A stretch of DNA of 64,000 bases from Apostichopus japonicus (lineage: Eukaryota > Echinodermata > Holothuroidea > Aspidochirotida > Stichopodidae), in the NCBI RefSeq assembly GCF_037975245.1, contig NC_092579.1, positions 3,184,001 through 3,248,000 of the forward strand, given 5' to 3'. A program made the translations under genes and the position numbers. The notes beneath the pieces were generated by a model. The model searched no databases. It was not told the origin of the DNA and saw only the letters and a program-made list of their open reading frames with translations. The first letter of the stretch is position 1; every line of letters begins with the position of its first letter. Shown here one piece after another: positions 36,200 to 48,129 of this stretch.

Positions 36200-37939
36200 A
36201 ATAATCTTTAAAGAACAGCCAAGACTGCCACGAAAGACCTCAATTTAGTATTATGAGACACTTCAGCATGCATGAAGTTAGAGAAAACGTTCCTAATTTA
36301 ACTCTGCCAGTTTAACTCCGGACATAACATGTATAATTCTTTCTACTACTGGCGGAGTCTGGTCAAACCATCGATGAAATTACAGAGCAAATGGATAGAA
36401 CTAAACCACTGAGCAATATCAGCGAGATCGTCATCACCCTAATCCATTTAAACTAAATTAATGGTGTTGCTATCAAGAATTTAGCGTACACCATCCCAAC
36501 ATGCCCCTCCCACAGTTATATACCCAGCTAGGCCTACTCTAGCAAAGGAGGATGTTGTCGTTATGAGAACCAATCTAAAATCTAAAAATCTAAAATTAGA
36601 GTTTCTGTTAATAGATCTGTACTAGGTATAAGTTACTCAAGTTTTTTTTTGTCATTCAAAACGTGATTTACCTTCGTCAGACTTCGATTTCTACCAGAAA
36701 TTCGGTCGTCGACTGTTCTGTCAACACTAGACTTGCTTGGAAGACCGTGCAGTCCTGCTGTTATAAGTAATACTCTCACGGTATAGTACCCACTGTATTA
36801 TATATCTTTCCTTTACGTAGTGTAACAACACAACAAGTCATGAACAATATAGTCAGAGTCTTAATTTACGGCTCTGAGTATAGTGTGTACGCCCCAGAAA
36901 CACGTCGTGCTGTGGTGCACGCCCAACTTACATCATTCGTCCATCATTGTTTGTTTGGACAGGGTTAGTCGCAGTGAAAGTTAGATTTGCATATGTTAAT
37001 TTGTATGTTTGTTTGTCATGGTAAATTGGTCAAAGTTTGGATTAATGAAAGTTTTTGCAACACTTAACGGTCAAGATGGTAACGTGATTATGATTTTGTT
37101 TGTTTTACGAGGGAACGTTACGATACAAACCATGCTTATAATATAGGCCTACTAGTTATAGTGCCTCGACTTGTTTAATTCGTTCTTCCCCATTCTGTTT
37201 CTACCCCTTCCTTTCCTCCACCCCTTCCCTTATTCCAATCACCGGCCCCTTATATATTTGTTACTTAGTCACTATGGTCAAAATGGGCCCACCTATATGA
37301 ACATATAGTATTACAGTCAGTCTCAACTTAGCATGATAGTTTCGGATGGTGTTATGAGTTCACTTTACTAAGTATACAAGTGCAAGACTACATCCGTTGA
37401 ACATTTCAAGAAAAGTGGGATCAATGCGATGAACAAATATTTTCTGTAATATTTAATTCATTGTGAAAGTCTGAAAATTTTACCTTCCAGTCGAAGAGTT
37501 TGCACTGGCAACCATTTTATACGACCAAAAATTGAAGAATGCATTTACCTATATGATCACAATTTGCAATAAGTTTGTTGCATTACAGAGGAAGGAGACA
37601 ATATAAGCATTCAATCTTGTTTTGTTTAATAATGATTATGACGTGAGAGAAGATTGCAGAATAATTTTATTTGCAAATTGATGTTATATTTAGTAATGTG
37701 ATGGCATTTGTTGTTTCCACAGGCTAAGTCACCACTTTGGCCTGGACCAATTTGTGGAACACCAAGAACAAGTTAAAATCATTAATCCAAGCTGCTTCAC
37801 CTAGCAGGAGCAAATAAGTACGACTGGTCAAGAACTCTCAGTCTGACCAAGCTTTGAAGGAGAGATGGATAGGGAAATAGAATACCAGGGTGGAGATGGC
37901 AGGGAAATGCCTGTAGAACAGGAACATAACTATTTCCTT
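36200..37939. other. Unit C remainder, decayed copy of unit A 2,510-5,035
   Basis: Contains the third copy of the minus-strand HGLPSKSSV segment (about 36.7 kb) and of the LSHHFGLDQFVEHQEQV exon-like segment (about 37.72 kb, followed by stops). No intact gene. Confidence 0.6.
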
Positions 37940-39640
37940 TTTTTGTTGTTGCTATTTTGCTATTTTGATAACTTCAGCCACTCCATCTCAAGAGGGTTTA
38001 GTCAAAGTTTACAACGTGAAGAAGAGTGTTGAAAATTTAAATTTAAATTCATGCAGTGTTAGTGAAAAAAACAACTGGTTATTGTGATGGTCGGTGGAAA
38101 GAAGTTTATCTGATGAACATAACACGTTTCGTCCTTAGTAAAACAAGTTTTTGTTGAGTATTTTGTTAACACTACAACTCGCATTTGGGGCACATGAGGT
38201 GCACGTTTCTTATAAATCATAGATACATTGGACTCAGGAACAATCATTCTATAACCAAAGGCACCATTATTTTAATTCATTGCAATGAAGTTTACCCTTT
38301 CAAACCTTGTTATGCAGACGGGTATACGTTATTGTAAGGCGTTCGCATTCGTCTTCATGGTCTTAAGCCTGGTTGCAACAATAATTTTCGTCCATGCATT
38401 AAATGCGTATTGCTTTGCAACTCAGTTGAGTTTCGCTCAGACTCATGCAGACCGACATGTGCCACGGTCCAGTATAATTACGAAAGTCTTATCGTGCATT
38501 TATGATTTATTGATTGGTTGCTTGCCAATTAGATGACCGACTGATTGACCTACGGATTACGGACCCGAAGCCACCCAATCCCCCCACCCACCTGATGGTT
38601 CTTAATATAACGACATTTTTAACACTATATTTATTACGTGGTACTCGATTTGTTTTCAGTAGCAAAATTATATTGGTGGCCCTGAACGTGAAATTTGACC
38701 TGAACTAAACTCATATTCACACACGCAAAGAGAAATGAACGAGTACACGGTCTACTGGGTGGATGACACATAAGCTATTATAGCCTCTTATCCTGACAAC
38801 ATGGCGGACATCTGCCTCTGAACTTTTCTACCGCGATGTTTTCCAAACCAGTCAAACTTAGAGAGACTTTTCCTCAGCTGCTTCAGCGAACAGTTCATTA
38901 CTTGAATTCTCTAAAATTGTAACAATTAGATTCCTCCATTTTTGTACAATGAAGTTAATACATCGCCGGTTTGATTTCCTGCTAATGTCATCATTTTCAA
39001 TTTCATTTTCATTAATCATCATTAATTTTCATTAATCATCGTTTTAATCAGAGTCTATTCCAATTGTTCATTGGATCAAAAGTTATAAAATTGCTTACAA
39101 AATTCTACCTGAGATCGAGGCTTAACGTATAAGTACTTAATATACTAACGGCTAAAGTAAATATAATGTTATGTTATTGTACCTTCCTTTTACCAGACAT
39201 TTCCGTTCTTTGTGCGCTAATTCTTTCCAAGCGTAAACACGGAAAAAGCGTGACTGACATTTCCTGCATGTTTTGCAAAGAAAAGAAAAGAAATCGAGGA
39301 TTTATATCTTTCGTTCAGTTGCATGTATAATTGAAGGTCTCCCTTCTCAAGCTCCTACGTTATATTTCAAACTAACTATATTATGTCAATCTCATTATGG
39401 GATTTCATATATATAGTTATAATCATATATACTTGCATGCATCAATATGTAATTTTACGATGCTGAAATGTGCATTGCAAATCACGAATATACCACGACG
39501 TAGTCGGTGATATACTAATACATAATACACGTACATAATACACGTCCATCTCGTGAAGCAGTTCACGTCACGAAAGTAATCAAATGCATTGAAAACTTAA
39601 GGTTATAAACTAGTTAATGGGATTTGACATAATTAGATAT
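37940..39640. other. Single-copy sequence, no gene recognised
   Basis: An 83-codon ORF (38,285, +) with a hydrophobic N-terminal segment has no supporting features. CATTTTCATTAATCAT-type short repeats lie near 39,000. Confidence 0.5.
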
Positions 39641-39652
39641 AGTAGCGATTGA

Positions 39653-39730
39653 TATATAAGAGCAGGGAATCTGAAAAACAAGAAGCAGAATCGTTCTTGA
39701 CTGAAAAGAAATTCCTACCAGTTTAAGGAA
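39653..39730 (+). promoter_or_regulatory. Candidate TATA promoter and non-coding exon 1 for the GPCR
   Basis: TATATAAG at 39,653 is followed about 70 bp later by a strong donor (GGAA|GTAAGTAT, 39,731). A transcript starting about 30 bp below the TATA box would give a short exon lacking ATG. The next good acceptor noted on + is tttttttccgtag just before the GPCR start (43,953). The link is inferred from layout only. Confidence 0.33.
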
Positions 39731-40391
39731 GTAAGTATAGACTTTATTTTATTACATTCAAGTTACTTATTTCATCACATTAATTTCTAATAACTTGCTA
39801 ACAAATTTCTGAAACATGATGTGTTGTTTGTCATTCCAGTTATAAAGACTTTTAAGTTTTGTTTTTATTTTTCTAACATTCGTAAATGAAGGTGTAGTAT
39901 TTAGTTCTATAAGCTTTCATGTATGCACGACAGTGTTTGTATTATTTTACTTAAAGTCGTGACTGTATAAGGCAGGTAATTTGTGTTGCAGACCGTAAAA
40001 AAAAAACATATTTTACAGTCAATGTTATATTTCAGCACCATTTGGGATTTATTTTTCTTATTACTATTTTTAGAAATAACTTATTATGATTTTCTAGATT
40101 TGAAGCTCATCAATATAGCGTAGAGCACTCAAATGACATTATGGTTCAAACGATACTCGATGTCATATCTATATCTATATTCGTATTGCTCACATTGTTA
40201 ATACAAGTAATTTTAAGGGACTTGAAAGGGGAAATACCCGGGAATAATAATGATGATGATAATGATAAAAAAGTCTGGCAGGATTTCGTAGTATAGAAAT
40301 TTTCGCGGAAAGTAGAAACAATACTTATTTCCACAGGAAATGTTAACCGGACATCAAGCACTCCGCGCCAAGGTATACAGAGGTCAATCAA

Positions 40392-40560
<169 letters not shown>

Positions 40561-40679
40561 AACCCAGGGTAGCAATATGGTGTAATTTGTATATCTTGTG
40601 CTATATGTAATATATAAATATATATACAAAGACACGTTTATTTTAAGTATTACAGCTTCGGCCAGTAATTGTGTAGCCT

Positions 40680-41600
40680 GGGCGACTATTGGGGGGGGGG
40701 GGGGGTTACAGGGTGCAATTAGTACGGAGTTATTGTAAATTAAATAAAAATCTTTACCTTACCGAGTTTTAGCAACGAGTACTTAATTTACATATCCGTC
40801 AACCGAACCCCACCTCAGCTCGCCCTTCCCACCGCCACCCTGGTACGCCTCATTGCACAGTCGCTATAACATCATCACTTAGCGTGCTTTACAATACAGT
40901 CATTGATATCAGATACGGCTAACCTTTTTTAATTTTAGTTTGCAGACATCATTAAAGTGTCATGGGCATATCTCCTTTTCTTTATATCTGTTTTTTAACG
41001 TGATCCGTTCAATCATTCAAGCCAACTAGAGCTCTGTTTAAAATACTGAAAAGATTTAAACTATTTGACGAGAGTGAGTGAGAGAGACAAGAGGGGGAGG
41101 GGGGGGGGGTGGGACTGGAAGCTGTAGCGTTAAGTGTCAATTCCGTATGGCTGCCTAGCTTCTCGCAATTATCTAAATATGTGATAAATTTGTCTATAGA
41201 TATAATTTCAAAAGATTTGGACTATTTTTAATATATTGGATCAACCAGAACAAAAAATTCAAAAGGTAACGTTGATGAACATGTCGATATAGATGAGACA
41301 GAATGTATTAACACTTAAAAACTAATGCACACTTGATAATCTTTCCAAATTTAGTGACCGAATTATGATATTTGCTTATCATGACAACTTTTTAAGTCGA
41401 TTAAGGAAATTGTTTCGACAGGAGATCATTTTAATATCGCATAACAATGCAGTACATTAACGTGACTTGTTATGAATAAAAATATATGTAAGTAATGAGA
41501 AAAGCAAAGGCCAAAAAAAAATCAAAATGTTTCCAAATTTCGTGCTCAAGATTTATTTGATTGATTTTGTTAAGTAAATTGCGCAATAATTGGTGATTAT
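40680..41600. other. No gene recognised
   Basis: Holds G-runs at 40,691 and 41,098 and a GAGT/GAGA purine tract at about 41,075. Nothing else seen. Confidence 0.5.
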
Positions 41601-41617
41601 CATACATGGACAACAAA

Positions 41618-41914
41618 CAGCCGCGTAGCCAAGGGGAGGGGCGAAGGGGGCAGCCGCCCCCCCCCCCCTTGAGCATATTTTTTAAAATTTTTTTTAATGT
41701 TTTTATGATATCGCTAGTATTTTCAAAGAGAAAATGCTAAGATGCAACTCACAAGGCCTGGGAAGTGCCATTTCCAGCGATCTGGGAGGCCTTTTTTAGC
41801 CAAAATTATTTTCAACGCTTCGCGCCAACTTATGGTGGCGCTACGCTTAGATAGTTTGCAATGCCGAATCTACAGTTTCGCCCCTCCCTCGGCAAATTCC
41901 TGGCTACGCGCCTG
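41618..41914. mobile_element. hAT-like MITE (297 bp)
   Basis: Terminal repeats CAGCCGCGTAGCCA/TGGCTACGCGCCTG are imperfectly inverted and flanked by a perfect 8-bp duplication ACAACAAA (41,610 and 41,915). Its right half has the module GTGCCATTTCCAGCGATCTGGG...GCGCCAACTTATGGTGGCGC...TTAGATAGT that recurs at 34.2 and 51.0-52.3 kb. Confidence 0.92.
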
Positions 41915-42496
41915 ACAACAAAATGCCTCTGTTGTTCCTTCAACTTCCAAATGTTGTATAACCGTGGTGAGGAGGGGGGGAGGAGAAAATAAATTCTGCG
42001 ACATTTGTGTTATCATTTTATGTTGGTATAGTGTGTGATCAAGTGACTCTGCGTCATCACTAGACAGCCTACTTTAATTATGTATGTATAGTTTGTCCTC
42101 ATCACATCAGTGCATATATTGAACTGTAAAGAAAAGAATGTTTCAGGTGTTGTCCAATCATGACGTCACAAATTATTACACAGTGTATATTTTAGATGCG
42201 AGGTGGACTAAGGTGTTTCTTTTAAAATTGAAAACAATATCCCTTTAAATTTACCCTGATGACAGTTGAATAATTTGAATAACAAATCAGGTATATCGAT
42301 TTGGGTTTCTCACACAACAGTGATCACTGTATCGTTGAAACATTCCGACATTATCCGGTATAGGCATAATTTGATGGAATATAAGTCATATTAAACTTCA
42401 AGTCATAAAAAGGGGGGTGGGTAAGCTCTTATTCGATGAGATCATTCCCGAGATGATCCTTGGATTACAACGGAATTTATGGATACTGTGGTATGT

Positions 42497-42995
42497 TAGA
42501 ATAAGGATAAGGATGAGTATGAGGATGAGGATGAGGATGAGGATGAGGATGAGGATGAGGATGAGGATGAGTATGAGGATGAGTATGAGGATGAGTATGA
42601 GTATGAGGATGAGGATGAGGATGAGAATGAGGAGGAGGAGGAGGATGAGTATGAGGATGAGGATGAGGATGAGTATGAGGATGAGTATGAGGAGGAGGAG
42701 GAGGAGGAGGATTAGTATGAGTATGAGGATGAGGATGAGTATGAGGATGAGTATGAGTATGAGGATGAGGATGAGGATGAGGATGAGTATGAGGATGAGG
42801 ATGAGTATGAGGATGAGGATGGGATGAGGATGAGGATGAGGATGAGGATGAGGATTAGTATGAGTATGAGGATGAGGATGAGGATGAGGATGAGGATGAG
42901 GATGAGTATGAGTATGAGGATGAGGATGAGGATAAGGATCTGGATCTGGATCAGGATTAGGGTAATGATCAGGGTAATGATAAGGGTGATGATAA
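42497..42995. repeat. GATGAG/TATGAG hexanucleotide array
   Basis: About 460 bp of GATGAG and TATGAG units in irregular order, fading into GATCTG/GATAAG variants. It produces long spurious ORFs on both strands. Confidence 0.95.
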
Positions 42996-43654
42996 TGGTA
43001 TTGATAAGGGTAATTATGAGAATGATAAGAATTATGATGTGTGTACGTGCCAGGGGCGCCGAGACCCAGCTTGGTCCCGTATTGTTACCGGGCTTCTGTT
43101 TTAAATCGTCTTTTTCTTTACATAGGTAATAGATCCATGATATCAGCATGATATCATTTTAATACTGTTATCATGTAAAATGATAACAATATTATTATCT
43201 AATATCAGTCCCGGGACCGCCTAATTGACCACGGGTCAAGTGACTTGTAGCCTCTGATTCTCCTCTCGCCACATTAGCATTAGCCACCTCTGGCATGTTT
43301 ATTTCGATTGCAAACACAACGTTGTTCTAACCGCGTTCCATACTCGGGACTTTACTTCACAATGCTTGATATCATATCATATTTTACTTCACTCAGAACG
43401 AGAAAATTACATTGCAATCAACTTATACCCCTATATATTTCACACAATGCTTATATTTCGCAAAAAGAGAACAAAGTGAACAACTAAAGATATTGCACCT
43501 TTTAAATTTCTGTTCTTCTGATATGTAAATTATAATACTCATAATGTATTCATGTCCACAGAAAAAGCATGGCCGTGTTTTGCGGAGACCGGTCAGAATG
43601 GATGCACAAAACACACACATATACACACACAGACATACATACATATATGCATAT

Positions 43655-43656
43655 GT

Positions 43657-43695
<39 letters not shown>
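43655..43695. repeat. AT microsatellite
   Basis: (AT)n next to CA-rich repeats (43,607-43,650). Confidence 0.9.
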
Positions 43696-43697
<2 letters not shown>

Positions 43698-43950
43698 TAT
43701 GGGACAATCCGCAAGTCAGCATAAAACTCAAATTCAAGTCAAGCAGTAAGTGCAATGGCAGGCTGTGTTTTTTGGATAAGATGTTGGTCCCATTACCGTG
43801 CGTCGCCACCCCCTATCGGCCACCCGTTCCGTAGCCAATGTTATGCCTTGAGACACGGCGGGGGCTAAATGTCGGCCAGATTTCTACAACAGCGTAGGTC
43901 TCTATTGAGCCATTGCTAATCATATCCATGTCTGACGAATTTTTTTTCCG

Positions 43951-43972
43951 TAGGATTTTATGTTTGCATAAG
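43951..43972 (+). promoter_or_regulatory. Acceptor and minimal uORF before the GPCR start
   Basis: A pyrimidine tract ending TAG (43,941-43,953) looks like a 3' splice site. Between it and the chosen start lies ATG-TTT-GCA-TAA (43,960-43,971), a three-codon uORF that ends two bases before the main ATG, a spacing that could modulate re-initiation. Confidence 0.4.
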
Positions 43973-45139
43973 ATGGATAACGATGTCACTACGTATGCAC
44001 CTGGCAACACTGACCTTGGACCGTCATTGCAACTAGGAGGTTCTATTCCTGGCATTTTGCTCGGTTTGATATGTCTGCTTGGAATTACAACAAACGGTAT
44101 TATTGTATATAGAGCGATACTTACCTACATTACAGCCGAGGAAAATATCCAAACAGCAGACGTTTATCTTTTTCACAAAGCTCTATTTGACCTTCTGCTC
44201 TTAATTGGAAGTCCGTTTTACGTCATCAGTGTTTGGAACGGTTACCAAATCTCATTATTTTCTTTCCAATGTCGTCTGCTCGTCTCAGCGGAATTCTTAG
44301 CGATTCTGTTGACAAATCACGTGATCGTTGCGATCGTTTTCGAACGTTACGGGAGACGTATTATGAAAAATGCCAAACCCATTGATTTGATGCCAAAAGA
44401 TGCACACAGACATTTTCAAGCTAATACTCTATACTCGCTTTTACTCTGTGTAGGAATCGTCTTTGTTGCGGACGAGGTCACGTGGAGAAGTGTACAGTCT
44501 TGTGGGTATAATTGGCCTCCAGGACAAAATTATCACGCGATGGTTTTCTTACTTTTATTTGCCATTGTTTATTGCATTAGCTACTTTCTTTTCTTTCTGT
44601 GGGGCCTCGATCTCTTAAAACTGAAGTTTTCTAAATCTCCGAGAATGATTCAGCGACGAAGATCTCCGATATCTACCGAAGATAACCGTAGAGATAGAGT
44701 AGCATTACTTTCTCTTCTCATCCATTTTTGTTGTTGGACGCCGTTTTGGTGCTATCATCTTTACTTGGTTAAACACTACTATCGAGTGAGGCCGACCATT
44801 CATTTACCAGGTGGTTTCCATACCGACGAGCTATTTATATCCTCTTTGATGTATTTGTCTGCGTCAACTAACATTGTTCCGCCGGCCATATTTATCAAAG
44901 AGTGGTCTCCCTGGTTTTGGCTTAAGCCCCTCAACAGCCAGTCGAACGTGATTTCCCTCCAAGGCGGTCCTAGGACAGGCTTGAACAGGAACACAACAAA
45001 CTCAAGGTCAAACGATGGATCTGGTAGACAAAATCATCAAAATGGCAGACCAAGCCACGTTAATACGCTTAGTGAAGTGATAGAACTTTCCCATGACTTT
45101 AGCAGTGGTCAAAGGTCAAAGCAAACTGTTGTAACTTAG
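43973..45139 (+). CDS. Class A (rhodopsin-like) orphan GPCR, 388 aa, intronless coding region
   Basis: Seven hydrophobic segments: TM1 about 26-50 (N41), TM2 64-88 (D73 in KALFD), TM3 100-126 with C100 and the G-protein switch motif ERY (124-126), TM4 150-170, C177 in the second extracellular loop, TM5 187-212, TM6 243-266 with CWTP (254-257), TM7 286-309. The NPxxY position reads PPAIF, with N300 three residues before the first of the two prolines, and TM4 lacks the usual tryptophan. The third loop is basic (RRRS, NRRDR). The tail is Ser/Asn-rich with no palmitoylation-type cysteine. The start at 43,973 has A at -3 and G at +4. An upstream in-frame ATG (43,928) has a poor context and lies before a likely splice acceptor. 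The ligand cannot be told from sequence. Confidence 0.92.
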   Translation: MDNDVTTYAPGNTDLGPSLQLGGSIPGILLGLICLLGITTNGIIVYRAILTYITAEENIQTADVYLFHKALFDLLLLIGSPFYVISVWNGYQISLFSFQCRLLVSAEFLAILLTNHVIVAIVFERYGRRIMKNAKPIDLMPKDAHRHFQANTLYSLLLCVGIVFVADEVTWRSVQSCGYNWPPGQNYHAMVFLLLFAIVYCISYFLFFLWGLDLLKLKFSKSPRMIQRRRSPISTEDNRRDRVALLSLLIHFCCWTPFWCYHLYLVKHYYRVRPTIHLPGGFHTDELFISSLMYLSASTNIVPPAIFIKEWSPWFWLKPLNSQSNVISLQGGPRTGLNRNTTNSRSNDGSGRQNHQNGRPSHVNTLSEVIELSHDFSSGQRSKQTVVT

Positions 45140-45144
45140 CCGTC

Positions 45145-45428
45145 GTTTGTGTTGCCATCGCCGAATCTACCGTCCACTTCATCTTAGGATACGCTATTAC
45201 GTGGATAATAAGTGAGAGAAAATCACAAATCATCACTCCCAAGCATGCTGGTAGATGTAGAAGGAGAAGATGGCGGGGTGGAGAATTTGAAGGAACCAAT
45301 ATAGTGACGGTTATGTCGTATAGGCTGTGTGGAGGCAAGAGAAGTGATGAAGGCATATACATGAGCCAGTGTGTGTCCAACAACTTCATGGAGACTGCTG
45401 CGGAAACGGACAAGATTGAACGCTTCGG
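45145..45428. other. GPCR 3' flank, no gene recognised
   Basis: Minus-strand ORFs of 73 and 117 codons overlap here but have no recognisable motif and partly run into the GPCR and the foldback element. Confidence 0.5.
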
Positions 45429-45429
45429 A

Positions 45430-45922
45430 CGTATGGGAAGCCATTTTAACATTTAATCGGGAATTTTAGATATCTAAAATTGTTTCTTATTTCAGATATC
45501 TGAAATTGAATTCGAGATATCTTAAATAGATTTCGAGATATCTGAAATTCTAATTCAGATATCTGAAATTGAATTCGAGATATCTTAAATAGATTTCGAG
45601 ATATCTGAAATTGAATTCGAGATATCTAAAATAGATTTCGAGATATCTGAAATTCTAATTCAGATATCTGAAATTCAATTCGAGATATCTGAAATTGAAT
45701 TCGAGATATCCGAAATTGAATTCGAGATATCTGAAATTCTATTTCAGATATCTGAAATTTAATTCGAGATATCTGAAATTGAATTCGAGATATCTGAAAT
45801 TGAATTCAAGATATCTGCAATTCTAATTCGAGATATCTGAAATTGAATTCGAGATATCTGCAATTGAATTCGAGATATCTGAAATGCATATGAATAAATT
45901 TCCGATTAAATGTTAAAATGGC
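45430..45922. mobile_element. Foldback element 1 with 21-bp palindromic array
   Basis: Left end CGTATGGGAAGCCATTTTAAC and right end GTTAAAATGGC are inverted. Between them lie about 20 copies of a 21-bp unit GAATTCGAGATATCTGAAATT, with variants such as AATTTCAGATATCTGAAATT, itself a perfect palindrome. Adjacent to element 2. Confidence 0.8.
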
Positions 45923-45923
45923 A

Positions 45924-46452
45924 CGTATGGAAAGCCGTTTTAACATTTAATCGGGAAATTTCAGATATCTGTTATTGAATTCGAGATATCTGAAATTGAA
46001 TTCGAGATATCTAAAATTCTATTTCAAATATCTGAAATTGAATTCGAGATATCTGATATTGAATTCGAGATATCTGAAAATGAATTCGAGATATCTGAAA
46101 TTTTATTTCAGATATCTGAAATTGAATTCGAGATATCTGAAATTCAATTCGAGATATCTGAAATTCAATTCGAGATATCTGAAATTCTATTTCAGATATC
46201 TGAAATTGAATTCGAGATATCTGAAATTGAATTCGAGATATCTGAAATTGAATTCGAGATATCTCGAATTGAATTGGAGATATCTGAAATTCCCTGGTAT
46301 TTCGAGATATCTGAAATTGATTTTAAGATATCTGCAATTATTTGTAGATATCTTAAATAAATTGGAGATATCTGTAATTTAATTGGAGATATCTGAAATT
46401 ATTTCGAGATATCTGAAATTCCTTATTAAATGTTAAAACGGCTTTCCATACG
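45924..46452. mobile_element. Foldback element 2 with 21-bp palindromic array
   Basis: Begins CGTATGGAAAGCCGTTTTAAC and ends with the exact complement GTTAAAACGGCTTTCCATACG. The next bases (ATTTAAT, AATTTCAGATATCT) also pair. The interior is about 21 further 21-bp units centred on GATATC. No coding capacity (the ORF RYLKLNS... is the repeat itself). No target duplication could be identified. Confidence 0.85.
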
Positions 46453-46459
46453 GACGATG

Positions 46460-48125
46460 TCGAGTGACCTGTGATTCTGTCATATAAAGTAAATTAAAAT
46501 AATTTATAAAGAAACATTAGGGGTGCCTACGACGACTTTGGGTAAGGTCATTATAATGAACGCATGGTTTATATGTAAGGAGCCAAACGTGAAGGGGGGG
46601 GGGGGGGCAAACTTTCTTTTTGCCTCTTCTGTTGGAGAGATGTCAATGGCGATCATCTGAATATGTTATATTATCATTTTATTTTAGTTTATATATTTTC
46701 GTAGGAGGAAAGGGGGTGTCTGGGTTGGGATGAGGTTTGAATGTAGCACTCTTAGGACCATCGGTTACGTCACTGATGATTATACATAGCACAATACTTG
46801 GGGTCAATAGGATGGATCAAACATATACAAATTGGGAAATAATAGGTGGGTTTTCCGAATAACATGTTACAAACCAATAATATGATCCTGGCATGCCTTT
46901 GATATATAGTAGTTTGATCTGAAATAAATATATTGGGGGGGGGGGGGGGGAATAGTAGTAGAGTGTTAGTTTATCACTATATCTTGGTTAAGACAACACT
47001 ACATGGTGGCCGTCTATACACATGAGACTTATACAACAGTAACAAGCTGCACATACTGACTTAGAGTATGTAGCTGTGGGAACCTATAATAAACTGCATA
47101 CAAGGGAAGGAACCTTCTAACACTCTTTGTATATCAGAGTTCGACGTTTAACTTGTTGAAGCCGCTGAATGTTACGTATGAATTATTCATATTCCATGCG
47201 CAGATCTCGGAGCAAATCATGCGCTGTATACTGGGATGGAAAGTTGGCAGGGAGCAAATTCTGCATTCGACATCGTGGTTTAACCGTCAATAACTGGTTT
47301 ACAATCCATCCACTGTGCATGATCATGGTGTATGTTTTCATGTTGTCGCGAGTCGTATAGAATCCTATACCAACCGTAGTCTGCTACCACTCAGAAATGC
47401 TGTACACACTTTCCTTAATGTGCAACGTAATTATAGCTTGCTACACGTCCGAAACTATAACTCTAAACGTGTTGGGAAACTGCAGCTCAAGTGACAAAAC
47501 TGACCAATAGCGTAAGAGACTTCCGCAATTAGGGAGAGGTAGGAAGGGGGTGCGGTGGGGTGAGCAAGTTGGGGCCCTTTCCCAGAAGAATTTTGTTGTT
47601 CAATAGGCCAAATTATCAGGCATGTTTTAGTAATCATGTAACGTCTGAAGTGAAGCTATATTTCATATCTATTCTGCAACAATAATTTCTTTATTTTTAA
47701 CCTGCGCATAATCCTACGCATAATTATGCTAGCAACTATGAAATTGCCGCAAGGTGTCTCAGTAAATATGTTCTAATGTTGGGCAGTGTCGTGTATCTCA
47801 TACAGATACAGCTATCGTGGTGTCAGTGTTCTGTTGAAGAATTTAACAGAATTTTTCTAGTCTGCATGATGCCGTGATACATACAAATCATTAAAGGATT
47901 TTATGTCACTGGATCCCTATTTTGAAGTCTTCATATTTGCTCTTTCCAAGTATAGTGAATAATAGAATACATTCTTCATCTCATACATATTTCTCCAGGG
48001 TCCATATTTGACTTCGAGGATGCAGCCCCCCTCCCCCCGCCTCGGCCCCTCTCTCTCCAGAACTGGATATATTACTTTAAAAGAATGAAATCGTAAAGCA
48101 ATCACTGGCCGATGAAACTCCCCGC
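46460..48125. other. No gene recognised
   Basis: G-runs at 46,597 and 46,936. No exon or repeat I can support. Confidence 0.5.
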
Positions 48126-48129
48126 AATA

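Larger units (their letters stand above)
34003..37939. repeat. Segmental duplication unit C, partial third copy
   Basis: Matches unit A from about 978 to 5,035 and the equivalent part of B. Homology stops just after the exon-like segment that ends 'gaacaggaacataactattt', and single-copy sequence follows. C alone carries a hAT-like insertion (34,133-34,844) and a 312-bp TIR element (35,876-36,187). A and B show the matching empty sites. Confidence 0.9.

Noticed and set aside
38285-38536. 83-codon ORF with hydrophobic segment
   Set aside because: No homology, no splice or promoter context, and a length expected by chance.
42417-43149. ORFs of 136-145 codons (MRMRM, LILIL)
   Set aside because: Translation of the GATGAG hexanucleotide array.
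45975-46382. 135-codon ORF RYLKLNS
   Set aside because: Translation of the 21-bp palindromic unit, whose length is a multiple of three.
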